Positions 45,201-55,059 of a DNA stretch of 64,000 bases are shown here, one piece after another. The DNA lies in contig JAGDYZ010000002.1 in NCBI GenBank assembly GCA_049116335.1, positions 24,819 to 88,818 on the forward strand. The letters run 5' to 3'. This DNA comes from CANMIH01 sp049116335 (GTDB lineage: Bacteria; Pseudomonadota; Alphaproteobacteria; Rhodobacterales; Rhodobacteraceae). The notes below the pieces were generated by a model. It was not told where the DNA came from and searched no databases. It saw only the letters and a list, made by a program, of their open reading frames with translations. The position numbers were made by a program, and so were the translations under genes. Each line of letters starts with the position of its first letter. Position 1 is the first letter of the stretch.

Positions 45201-45658
45201 AGTAATTAAGCAAATATGCCCAAAGCTCAATGCGAAGATCAACTTTTAGGCGAATCAATAACGCGAACCAGACCGCTGGCAAACACCGATTTTAGCCACT
45301 CACTCCTATGTCATCGGCCACGACTGGCAATAATGGCAGTAACCGTTATTAAATGGTTACAATTCTCCCCTCTAGATTGAAGTCTTTTTTGCAACGGCGC
45401 TCTTCGAGCTGGGAATTACGTGTAGCGAGATTTCCGAACACTATTCCGGGTGATTTGCCCGTTTGAGCGGCCACCCGTTCCACCGGATCTTTCGAAAACC
45501 AGTTGTAATTCACGAAATCACGCAAAATGACCCGAATGATACACTCTTGAGTGCGCGTGCTGATTGACCTCCCTACCGTAAGTCAAGGGTGAAAAACACG
45601 AATTTTCAACACACTAAACGATATAAAAAACACAGATTATAAACGGCTTGCGGAAAAA

Positions 45659-45674
45659 TTAACCCTTTGTTAAC
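45659..45674 (+). promoter_or_regulatory. CtrA-type box TTAA-N7-TTAAC
   Basis: TTAACCCTTTGTTAAC matches the full CtrA consensus (TTAA, seven bases, TTAA). CtrA is a master cell-cycle and motility regulator in alphaproteobacteria. The site is 173 bases before the start of the secreted repeat protein gene. A single match can occur by chance. Confidence 0.5.
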
Positions 45675-45703
45675 TTCCCGGGTATTTGCTGCGCCCAAGT
45701 CGG

Positions 45704-45748
45704 GCCGTTCCGGCGTTTTTTGTTTAGCCACTCTAGACCTCGTCTAGA
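45704..45748 (+). promoter_or_regulatory. Stem-loop with T-run and adjacent inverted repeat in the leader
   Basis: GCCG-TTC-CGGC (45704-45714) followed by GTTTTTTGTTT resembles a small intrinsic terminator, although the stem is only 4 bp. Sixteen bases after it lies TCTAGAC-CTC-GTCTAGA (45732-45748), a perfect 7-bp dyad. They could form a transcription attenuator or an operator site for the repeat-protein gene. Confidence 0.4.
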
Positions 45749-45846
45749 ACGGCAATGTGTGTTTAAACAGAATACGTACCCGTAAAGGGGGAACGTCTTG
45801 TGCCTCGGGCCCGGCAACTGGACAATGTGAAGACTGGATTTTTTAA

Positions 45847-48800
45847 ATGGCTACAGCCCCTGCATCACTTGATTTATCGACGGCTTCCGATAGCGGAACA
45901 TCGAACAGCGATGAACTCACAAACAACACAATGCCAGTCATTACTGGTACTGGTGTTGATGGTGAAGTAATCACACTTACCTCCGATCAAGACGGTCTGC
46001 TCCAAGGTTCGGCTACTGTTACTGGTGGCGTCTGGACTTTCTACGTGACAACGCCTCTGTCGGAGAACACCCACGCGATCACTGCCACCGCGACTGACGG
46101 TAGCAATGGAACTGCAGACTCTACACCGGCTCTGACCTTCGAAATTGACACAACAGCAGATGCAGCACCTGCTGTAACCAGCATCAGTGATGCTACAGAC
46201 TCTGGTACGTTGGACTCTGACGACATCACCAACAACCTAAGACCTGAATTCGAAGGTACGACCACCGCTGGCAGTACCGTTGAGATTTTTGTTGGCGGCA
46301 ATTCTGTTGGTCAGGCCGTCGTTGCTGGCACCACCTAGACCTTTACTCCGGGTTCAGATCTGGCTGAAGGTCCTCTCGTTATCACTGCGCGCTCTACAGA
46401 CGCTGCTGGCAACGTTTCGGACGCTTCGGTCGATTTCACCGTTACCATTGACGAAACTGCGGCAGCCGATCCTGTTATCACCGATATCCAGCTGACCGAC
46501 GGCACAGAGCGGAACGTCACCACAGCCGGCCTGACAAATGATGACACTCCAACAATCTCTGGCACGGGTGAAGCAGGCACTACAATTTCAGTGACAATCA
46601 CTGCCCCTGCAGGACCAACTCTACTTCAAACCCTTCCTGCTACCGTCCAGCCAGACGGCACATGGAGTGTGACAGCAACAACGCTTGGCGAAGGCAACTA
46701 TGATGTTGCTGCGACTGCAGTAGATGTTGCTGGAAATATGGCCGCCGCGCCCTCCAACACCGTTGACCTTGAAATTGACACCACCCCTCCGGTGGCGGCA
46801 GTCATCACCGAAGTTAGCCAGGGTACAGATGATCTGAGTGCCGTTGCACCCGATCCCGTGACCTCGGTAACCTTGCCGACAATCAGCGGTACAGGCGGTG
46901 CTGATGGCGACGTCGTTACTGTGACAGATCAGAACAACAATGTTATTGGTACTGCAACTGTAACTGGCGGCGCATGGTCGTTCACCTATGCTGGCACACC
47001 ACTGACCGACGGCACCTACAATCTGACTGCCACAGCAGCTGATCCCGCAGGCAACACAACTACTCCAGCGGGCACCTTCGATCTGGAAATCGACACCACC
47101 GCAGATGCTGCTCCGGCAATCGTATCGGTGAATGGCGAGACCACAGCTGAAGATCGCATCAACTCGGAAGACGAGCCAGTGATCGTCGGTACTGGTGTTG
47201 CGGGCAGCGAAATCACTATCTACGAGGGATCCGTTGCACCCGGAAATGAGGTAAACGGCAGTTCTATTGTTGTCGACGTAAACGGCGATTGGACTTTCAC
47301 CGCTTCGGAAGCTCCAAATGGTGCTTACACTCTGATTGCGGTTGCAACCGACCCAGCTGGCAATAAATCGGCTGAATCCACACCATTCACGTTCACCGTT
47401 GACGACGAAGCTCCCAACGCTCCTGTTGTTACTGGCATCAGCGCTGACACTGGTTCGTCTTCAAGCGACAACGTCACTTCGACAGCGATGCAGACCATTT
47501 CGGGTACAGCCGAAGCCGGTAGCACCGTGGCCATTCTGGTAGACGGCGCTCAGGTTACTACTGTAACCGCCGATGCGTCGACTGGTGCATGGTCTTACGA
47601 TCACACCTTCCCGTCCAACTCGATTGCGACCGGTGCGACCCATGTCATCACCGCGACAGCAACTGATGCAGCGGGTAACACTTCGGCAGCGTCTTCGGCC
47701 TTCGCCTTTGTGCTTGACACAACTGCGCCTTCGGCTTCGCCGATCGCTCTGGATGCCGCTTCGGTAAGCCCGGGTGGTGTTGTCACCGTAACTGATGAGG
47801 CTGCTCCAACGTTCAGCTTCACCGCCGAAAGCAACTCGATCCTCGAGATTGACTATGGCGATGGGAACGGTTTCGTTTCGGCAGGTACAGGCACAGGTGC
47901 GTTGCAAACTGTGACCAAGCCCGCGGCATATGCCACCGAAGGTAGCAAAACCGTCACCCTGCGTGCCACAGACCTTGCTGGTAACCAAACAACCGTTGCG
48001 GCTCTGGCCATCACGGTAAACTTGGTTGCGACAGATCTTGAACTGAGCAACAACCTCATTGTCGACAGCGCGACTGACGGTACTGTTGTTGGTTCGGTTG
48101 AGGTCACCGACGGCACACCTGGTGACACGCACACATACGTTTTGACCAACAACGACGGCGGAAACTTTGTACTGAACGGTACAACGCTTGAAGTTGATGG
48201 TACTCCTACCTTTACTGCAGGCGCGGATCGCACAATTGAGATCCAAGTGACTGACGGTGCAGGAAACGTATACACCGAGACCATGACTGTTGAGGTCGAA
48301 GCTCAGCCAACCGTTGGCAACAACGGCGGCAACGCTGCGGGCGAAGCAGTGACCGGTACCTTCGTCGCAGACAATATCGATGCGGGTGCAGGTGACGACA
48401 CTGTTTCGACAGGCTTTGGTGACGACACTGTCACAACAGGCGACGGCGCTGATGTCATTCGCGACAGCGCAACCAACCTGAACGGTGACACTTTCACTGA
48501 CTTCGACGACGAAGATGAGATTGTGTTCACTGGTGCTCAGTTCGATGCAGATGACCTGACCTTCACTGCGGGCGCTGGTGGGGCACCTTCCACTCTGGCG
48601 ATCGACTCCGATGGTGATGGTACTGCCGACACCACAATCACTCTGAACGAAGCTCTGACTGGCGGTAACTTCCTTGTCTTCCAACAGGGTTCCGAGACCA
48701 AAGTTTCGTATGAACAGAGCCTGCTTGCTCTGGGTGAAGGCACGTCGATTGCTGCTGATGCTGAAAACGGTATCGTTAGCCAAAGCTTCCTGACCGGTGA

Positions 48801-49302
48801 CGGCACCAACACCTACGACGTCACGCTTGATAGCGCGCGTTCGGGTGCGAGCGCCAAGAACCTGTTGGGTGTCTATGAAGTCGACGCAACCGGTGAAATC
48901 GTTGATGTGCGCTTGGTCTTCGCAGATACTTCGGTATCGACCCCAACCTTCAACATCACCGGTGTAGACGCAGGCAACAAGCTTGGCTTCTTCCTGGTCT
49001 TCGACGGCGCGGATCTTGTCACCAATGCTGCAACGGATGTCTTTGACTTCGTTCCTGCAAATGGTGCTGCTGGCGACGCCAACATCAGCGCAGGTACAGC
49101 ACTGGATCTGACAATCAACGGAACCGTGGTAAACAACAACGTCTTCCACAGCTTCGATACAACCCTGAACGGCGACGGCGTCCAGCACGCAGTCTCCGGT
49201 GTTCAGGCCGATGGCAATGGCATCGATATCGGCTTCGAAGATCTGTTTGGTGGCGGCGACCGCGACTATCAGGACGTAGTCTTTACTGTCGAAATCGCCT
49301 GA
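45847..49302 (+). pseudogene. Large secreted Ig-like repeat/RTX protein (type I secretion substrate) interrupted by an amber codon
   Basis: A single frame runs through 45847-49302 except for TAG at 46336-46338 (codon 164). Restored, it gives 1151 residues. The first about 690 residues hold six Ig-like repeats of about 95-105 residues (for example TISGTAEAGSTV and ATDAAGNTS); then a cadherin-like part, a GDDTVSTGFGDD-type calcium-binding RTX stretch near 850, and a C-terminal DUF4114-like end with EDLFGGGDRDYQDVVF. No N-terminal signal peptide is present, consistent with type I secretion to the surface or medium and a role in adhesion. The stop replaces the Trp (TGG) found at the same place in all five other repeats, so a point mutation, sequencing error or read-through is likely. 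Confidence 0.85.
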
Positions 49303-49325
49303 TCTTCAGATCTACTAAAAATACA

Positions 49326-49358
49326 AACGGCGGGGCTTAAGCTCCGCCGTTTTCTTTT
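49326..49358 (+). terminator. Rho-independent terminator of the secreted protein gene
   Basis: AACGGCGG and CCGCCGTT form the outer stem, extending inward through GGCTT and AAGCT with one G-T pair, followed by TTTCTTTT. It begins 23 bases after the stop codon. Confidence 0.88.
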
Positions 49359-49531
49359 GGGCAACGCCGCAGGTTGCCTAGAAGAATTTGACCAGACACT
49401 GTTTAACAACAGGCAGGCCAATAGCGTTAAGAAGATTGGATCTTCGTAGGCACAATTTCAGTAGATAATTCTGATGCGGACAGAGGCGGCCCACAAAGGT
49501 CCTTGAGATTTCTGGTTCAGGTGACGCCGTG

Positions 49532-51985
49532 TTACCAACGCCCCTCAACAAATCGAAACAAACCCAACCGACGTAGACCATAACACAGGGCCAATGGCCC
49601 GAGAACGCCCAGTACTAAACCTGCCGAAAGATGCAGCGAGAGCGCTTCAACCCCAAGTTTGTCAAGCAACCGTCGTGTCGCGCTGGTGAAAAACACATGC
49701 CAGAGGAAGATGTAAAACGTATACGGTGCTAGAGCCTTAAGACCTGGAATGTGTCCAGAAGCTCGCAGCACAAACAACATCATTGGCAATCCCAGGGCAA
49801 ACCCTATGAGGCCGGGTAAATAGTAAATTGTCCCCTGCCCCGCGAGGCAGAGTGCAACACCAAATGCAAAGGCGGCGGCCGGAGTGATCAAGCGCTCTGT
49901 GAAATTCCAGATCCGGCGTGCAGGTCCAACCGACAGAGGAACTGTGAGGCCAAGCGCAAAAAACGGGCCCAGAACTGCCATCCCGTCGATCCCTAACACC
50001 GGTGAGGCCCAGATCCCCGGCGCAACCATCGGCAACACCAACATGGCCCCCAGAAAATAGGGCAACAATGGACGCATAAATCGCATCACAAGATAAGTGA
50101 CAATCAACAGACCTATCAGGCTCTGGATAAACCAGAAATGCGCGTAGGACTGAAACAGGACATCACCTAAGGACGCGAAATTCAAGCCGCCTCCATTGGA
50201 GAGCTCTCCAGAGAGCAGTGCGAATACTAAGATCGTTGCGACGGTGGGTAAGATAACCGTTTTGCCAAGCGTGGAGAAGTAACGCCCCGGCGCCAAAGCG
50301 GCACTTCCCATCAAGGCAAATGTCCAACCAGAGACAAAGGCAAAGAGCGGCATTTTGAAATAACCACCCAACTCGTTGAAATATCTCAGCCAATGATCCG
50401 ATGAAAGACCCAAACCATACGCGGGACTATCTCCGACCACATGGGCCAGAACCACAAGAACACAACACAAGGCCCGCGCTGAAAGCTGATCAACTTTGGC
50501 CAAGGGGGCTGAAGCAGAACCAGAACTGACCACCCACCTCGATAACTCAGACAGGGATGTTTTGTGCCAATCAGGTGGGGTGCCCCCAAGGATGCGTTCG
50601 ACCTCAAGCTCGAGCTCGACAAAATCAAGCGACGTCCCCCCTAGGGTATCAAGGCTACTTTCCTCGCTAATAGTCTCGTTAGGGAATTGCCGTTGGAACG
50701 CTGAAAAAAGAGTGTCGGCGCCACTGCCCTCCGCTTTCCCATTTTGAGTGAGACCCATGATAATTACGGTGTCGCGAAGCGCCGCCCGACGCACCTTATT
50801 GGTATGTGTTCGGGGGATGTGGTCGACGGTTCCGGTAGAAACGGCAGCAGCCAGCGCGGCATCACGGTTGGCAAAGGCTATTTCGGCTCGGCCTTGCACC
50901 TCGGTAACCGACATCGCTGAGCCGGGTTCCACCGCAACAAAGATGCGCTCTCCTCGCAGAGGGTCAGGCACACCCGTCACTGCAACGGGCATGCCCGCCG
51001 GCAATTCGGCGAGCAACTCTTGCTCCAGAACTTCCGCTGACACCTTGATCCCGGCACAGTTGATCAGATCGTCAGCCCGTCCATTGAAATACAGGTGCCC
51101 GTCCTTTATCCCGCCCACATCACCCGTGACAAACCATCCATCGTCGTCAACTAGCTCCCGGCGCTCCCCTTCGACTAGCAAATAGGTGGCAAGATTTGGT
51201 CCCCGCAGACAAATCCGCCCCTCGGAGTTGAGTTTCATTTCGACGGCGCCTTCGGCGCGTCCAACCGACTCTAGCTCATCACCCTGTGCCTCTGACACGA
51301 TCTGAAGCGTCGAACGCGACGCTTCAGTCAGGCCGTAGTTGAGCAAGATGGCCGCATTCGGGAAGATTTCTTTTAACGCCTCTTTCTCGTCGCGGCTGAT
51401 ATACTGACTACCAATTTCAAGCCATTTGAGGTTTTGCCCAGCCTCAGAAAACTTGTCACGATGTTTGATCACCAAGCGGAGCAATGTCGGCACAGCCGAC
51501 AAAGCATTCACGTCTCCGTCAGACAACATGGTCAAAAACTCAGTGAGGTTGAAACCGGCCACAGGCACATAGGCCCGCCCTTTGCCACGGGCAACAGCGC
51601 GACAGCGCCCCAAGCCAAAGGAATAGAACACCGGGATACCGATGTACTCGCGGATGGTATCATCGACACCCATCGCGGCATTTATGCGTTCGACAACATC
51701 CAGCAATGCGTTGTGAGACAGAGCTATTCCTTTAGGCGGACCTTCGGTGCCCGACGAAAAAGAAATCTGTGCAATCTCATCGGATCGATTGTCAGGCAAA
51801 ATCGGCGAAAACCACCCGCCTTTGGGATCAGGGTCTAGCGTTTCCTCCAGCTGGATCTGATCCGGCAGCGCCACCTTTGCACCCATGACCGGTACAACGA
51901 TCCGCCCCGATTGGTAGGCCTCAAAAACAGCCTCGGCATAGGCTGGCGAATTGACCGTTTTAATCCCAACGTACCGTGGTGTCAT
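49532..51985 (-). CDS. Fusion of adenylation domain, acyl-carrier domain and membrane acyltransferase
   Basis: The 817-residue protein joins three modules. Residues 1-405 are an AMP-binding domain with A3 motif SSGTEGPPKG (78-87), NYGLTEASRS near 216, TGDV near 287 and the C-subdomain Lys397; the N-terminal part is about 100 residues shorter than in free CoA ligases. Residues about 415-485 are a phosphopantetheine carrier with Ser452 in LGGTSLDF. Residues about 497-817 are an acyltransferase-3 membrane domain with His515 in VVLAHVVGD and about ten helices. It may activate an acid, hold it on its own carrier and pass it to an acceptor at the membrane. Its neighbours are a secreted repeat protein and an AraC gene. 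Confidence 0.85.
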   Translation of the reverse strand: MTPRYVGIKTVNSPAYAEAVFEAYQSGRIVVPVMGAKVALPDQIQLEETLDPDPKGGWFSPILPDNRSDEIAQISFSSGTEGPPKGIALSHNALLDVVERINAAMGVDDTIREYIGIPVFYSFGLGRCRAVARGKGRAYVPVAGFNLTEFLTMLSDGDVNALSAVPTLLRLVIKHRDKFSEAGQNLKWLEIGSQYISRDEKEALKEIFPNAAILLNYGLTEASRSTLQIVSEAQGDELESVGRAEGAVEMKLNSEGRICLRGPNLATYLLVEGERRELVDDDGWFVTGDVGGIKDGHLYFNGRADDLINCAGIKVSAEVLEQELLAELPAGMPVAVTGVPDPLRGERIFVAVEPGSAMSVTEVQGRAEIAFANRDAALAAAVSTGTVDHIPRTHTNKVRRAALRDTVIIMGLTQNGKAEGSGADTLFSAFQRQFPNETISEESSLDTLGGTSLDFVELELEVERILGGTPPDWHKTSLSELSRWVVSSGSASAPLAKVDQLSARALCCVLVVLAHVVGDSPAYGLGLSSDHWLRYFNELGGYFKMPLFAFVSGWTFALMGSAALAPGRYFSTLGKTVILPTVATILVFALLSGELSNGGGLNFASLGDVLFQSYAHFWFIQSLIGLLIVTYLVMRFMRPLLPYFLGAMLVLPMVAPGIWASPVLGIDGMAVLGPFFALGLTVPLSVGPARRIWNFTERLITPAAAFAFGVALCLAGQGTIYYLPGLIGFALGLPMMLFVLRASGHIPGLKALAPYTFYIFLWHVFFTSATRRLLDKLGVEALSLHLSAGLVLGVLGPLALCYGLRRLGLFRFVEGRW

Positions 51986-52091
51986 CGTACTCTTGCCTCT
52001 ACTGTCCGCCCCACCCAGCTTATCCCTGAGCGATTTTTCTCAATGGTATCGCAACAATAGAGGCCGGTCTATCTTGGTAAAATGTGCGCCT

Positions 52092-53110
52092 TCAAAGTTT
52101 AGAGATCCTGTAGGCGCTGGGGGGAGCCCCGGTCCAACGCTGAAACGCGCGATGAAAATTTGCGGCTGAGGAGAATCCAACATCCTGAGAGATCTCTTCG
52201 ATGCTTTTGGCCCCCGACTGCAGCGCGCTGATAGCCAGATCACGTCTGAGGCCATCTTTGATCGCCTGAAACGTGGTGTCTTCGGCGTCCAACCGGCGCA
52301 TCAGGGTGCGCGGCGTAATGTTTAGCGCCAAAGCCGCATCCGTGAGGTGGCAATTGGCCCATTGCGTTTGAAACAGAAAGTCTCGAACCCGGCGAGATTG
52401 GCTGTGTTGGTGATATCCTGTGAATATCCAATCACGCGGCGCGCGATCCAAAAAGGCTTTCAGATCCGCATCGCTGCGTGGAACGGGTGCACGAAATTTT
52501 TCGGTGAAAACACTATGCCAGAGCACTGGGCCGCGAACCGAACCGGTGCGGGAAAAATAGCGGCGTAGTCTTCGCTAAATTCTGGGCGCTCAAAGGCAAA
52601 ATCCACCGAGTGCACAGGCTTCTCATAGCCTGCAATCCAGGACAAAAGACCATGCGCCAGTTTGAGGATCAGCATGTGACCAAATCGCTGAACTTCTTGG
52701 TCGCCTTGTGGCACCAACCTAAGCGACAGGTCTTGCCCGGCTGGGGCCAACTCGAATTGAAAATCATCAAGCAGCAAATTCCAAAATGTCGAAAACCGGT
52801 GCAATGCCGAGGGGGGTGATGAAGCCTCGCGCACTGTTGTCAGCAGATGTTGCAGCGCCCGGGCGCGGATGGGGCGACTCCACAGTCCCATCATCTCATC
52901 ACCGGTTTCGATTGCAGCGATCTGGTAAAGGCGAACAATCTGATCGAGGGTTACACGGTGGGTAAGCTGTCCGTCTGTGGCGTTAAGCCCCGCGCGCCGA
53001 AGAAATGACTCCAACTGTTCCTCATCGCAACAGCGTCGCAGAGCGGCGACCCAATCATCCGCAAAAAGTGCGGAGACAGTGGTCAGGCGGGAAGGATCAG
53101 TTGACGTCAT
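52092..53110 (-). pseudogene. AraC-family regulator, frameshifted
   Basis: The first 200 codons (53110 to about 52500) encode an arabinose-binding-type N-terminal domain, ending in FPAPVRFAAQCSGIVFSPKNF, and the same protein continues in another frame from about 52500 with RAPVPRSDADLKAFLDRAP and a full C-terminal AraC helix-turn-helix (AALALNITPRTLMRRLDAED and VGFSSAANFHRAFQRWTGAPP). Adding one A to a run of five (52497-52501, T-run on the plus strand) restores a 339-residue protein, the normal length. The break could be genuine, a sequencing error or phase variation. It is divergent from the dmdC-like gene, which it may have regulated. Confidence 0.85.
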
Positions 53111-53229
53111 GTAGTGCCAGCCTGCAATCGATTGTCACTTTTGGAAAGGAATTTGTCTGATATGAAGATCGAACCCGCCAAGTTCAATCTATATCTGGCA
53201 TAAAGAAACAGTATTTGGAGCAGCGAGAC

Positions 53230-55002
53230 ATGACCTACCAAGCCCCGGTCCGCGATATTATGTTCAACATTGAGAACCTGTCTGCCTGGTCAGATGTCCT
53301 GTCGCTGGCCGCTTATGCTGATGTTGATACAACCGATGTCGACGCCGCGCTTGAGGGTTTGGGACGGTTCTGTAGTGACGTGATTGCGCCGAACGCTGCG
53401 CAGGCCGATGAAACGGCGTCTCACTTTGACGGAACGAAAGTCACCCTTCCCGAGTCTTATGGTCCTGCTTACGCCCAGTTTGTTGAGATGGGGTGGCAAA
53501 GCCTAGCACACGACCCTGCGTTTGGTGGAATGGGACTGCCGCGCGCGGCCGGAGCTGCTGCCACGGAAATTCTGAACTCCTCGGATATGAGCTTTGGACT
53601 TTGCCCGCTTTTGACCGACGGCGCGATTGAAGCATTGTTGTTGACCGGATCGTACGAACAGAAGCGGCGCTATCTTGAACCGATGATTGCAGGGCGCTGG
53701 ACCGGCACAATGAACCTGACAGAGCCGCAGGCCGGAAGCGATCTGGGACGTGTGGCCAGCAAAGCCGAGCCGCAGGCGGATGGTTCCTACGCTGTTTCAG
53801 GCACCAAGATCTTTATCACCTACGGTGAACATGATCTCAGCGAGAACATCATCCATCTTGTTCTGGCCCGCACACCGGGCGCGCCAGCAGGCCCAAAGGG
53901 ACTAAGCCTTTTCATCGTACCTAAATTTATGGTCGACGAGACTGGCGCACTCGGTGCGCGTAATGCCGTCAAATGCGTCAGTGTCGAACATAAGCTTGGT
54001 GTGCGTGCTAGCCCGACCGCGGTTCTGGAATATGACGGCGCCACCGGGTTTCTGGTGGGCGAAGAGAACCACGGCCTGTCCTATATGTTTGTGATGATGC
54101 GCGCAGCGCGGTTTGCGGTCGGGATGCAGGGCATCGCCCTTTCAGAACGTGCCTATCAGCACGCGCTGGCCTATGCGAAAGAACGTGTTCAAAGCCGCCC
54201 CGTTGATGGCAGCCGCCGTGAGGCCGCGCCGATCATCGAACATCCTGACGTCAAACGTATGTTGATGCGGATGAAATCCCTGACCGAGGCGGGCCGCGCG
54301 CTGGCCATGGCCACGGCTGGGTATCTGGATGTAAGCCACCACGGTTCGGACGACACTGCGCGGCAGGCCTCGGATATGTCGGATTTCCTTGTGCCTCTGG
54401 TCAAAGGGTTCTGCACCGAACGCGCCGTCGAAGTGGCATCGCTTGGGGTTCAGATCCATGGCGGTATGGGCTTTATCGAAGAGACTGGCGTGGCACAGTT
54501 CTATCGTGACGCGCGTATTTTGCCGATCTACGAAGGCACCACCGCCATTCAGTCGAATGATCTGATCGGACGTCAATTGCTGCGGGATGGTGGCGAGCGT
54601 GCGCGGGTGTTCGCGGCCAAGGTGGCCGAAACCGAGGCCGCATTGAATGCAGGCGACGCCAAGGCGCAGGCGATTGCATCCTGTTTGGGACAGGCCCGAG
54701 CCGAGTTTGAAGCCGCCGCCGCATGGCTGCTTGAAACCGCTCCAAAGGACATCAATGCTGTGTTCGCAGGTAGCGTTCCTTTCCTGATGCTAACCGGGAC
54801 GCTCGCAGCTGGATGGCAGATGGCGCGCGCGGCTCTCGCGGCAAAAGCCAAACGCGACGCCGGTGACGATGTCCCCTTTATGGAACAAAAAATCGACACG
54901 GCGCTATTCTACGCCCAGCATATTCTTGTGGACTGTGCCGCCGAGCGTGCCCGGATCTGCGCCGGAAGCAGCAGCCTGCTCTCCGCTCAGATCGAATTCT
55001 GA
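53230..55002 (+). CDS. dmdC: 3-methylmercaptopropionyl-CoA dehydrogenase DmdC-like acyl-CoA dehydrogenase
   Basis: The 590-residue FAD enzyme is of the long acyl-CoA dehydrogenase type: NLTEPQAGSDLGRVASKA for FAD and substrate binding, a C-terminal extension of about 120 residues, and RDARILPIYEGTTAIQSNDLIGRQL with the catalytic Glu. DmdC dehydrogenates methylmercaptopropionyl-CoA to methylthioacryloyl-CoA in the DMSP demethylation pathway; its length and the crotonase gene following 57 bases later match the Ruegeria dmdC-dmdD arrangement. Related dehydrogenases act on other acyl-CoAs, hence moderate confidence in the symbol. ATG 53230 is preferred over a TTG at 53215. Confidence 0.8.
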   Translation: MTYQAPVRDIMFNIENLSAWSDVLSLAAYADVDTTDVDAALEGLGRFCSDVIAPNAAQADETASHFDGTKVTLPESYGPAYAQFVEMGWQSLAHDPAFGGMGLPRAAGAAATEILNSSDMSFGLCPLLTDGAIEALLLTGSYEQKRRYLEPMIAGRWTGTMNLTEPQAGSDLGRVASKAEPQADGSYAVSGTKIFITYGEHDLSENIIHLVLARTPGAPAGPKGLSLFIVPKFMVDETGALGARNAVKCVSVEHKLGVRASPTAVLEYDGATGFLVGEENHGLSYMFVMMRAARFAVGMQGIALSERAYQHALAYAKERVQSRPVDGSRREAAPIIEHPDVKRMLMRMKSLTEAGRALAMATAGYLDVSHHGSDDTARQASDMSDFLVPLVKGFCTERAVEVASLGVQIHGGMGFIEETGVAQFYRDARILPIYEGTTAIQSNDLIGRQLLRDGGERARVFAAKVAETEAALNAGDAKAQAIASCLGQARAEFEAAAAWLLETAPKDINAVFAGSVPFLMLTGTLAAGWQMARAALAAKAKRDAGDDVPFMEQKIDTALFYAQHILVDCAAERARICAGSSSLLSAQIEF

Positions 55003-55059
55003 TCGTCCAATTCTCACATGTGGTGCCCTATCTGGGCACCCCCCTGCAGAGGTCTTCTT

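Larger units (their letters stand above)
45201..45846. other. Gene-free region of about 650 bp; leader and control region of the secreted protein gene
   Basis: No open frame with family similarity is seen. The region is more A/T-rich than its surroundings. It holds a TTAA-N7-TTAAC element at 45659, a short GCCG-TTC-CGGC stem followed by a T-run at 45704-45725, and a perfect TCTAGAC-CTC-GTCTAGA inverted repeat at 45732-45748. All lie within 190 bases of the large repeat-protein gene, so regulation of that gene is the likely function. Confidence 0.6.

Noticed and set aside
45847..47740. DNA-level tandem repeats
   Set aside because: The repetition is at protein level (Ig-like domains); nucleotide copies are diverged.
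47461..49188. A 575-codon open frame on the minus strand inside the secreted protein gene
   Set aside because: It has no family pattern, no ribosome-binding site and simply mirrors codon bias of the repeats.
46591..49302. A separate gene starting at GTG 46591
   Set aside because: It is in the same frame as 45847-46338 and begins in the middle of an Ig-like repeat; there is no ribosome-binding site, so it is the rest of one interrupted gene.
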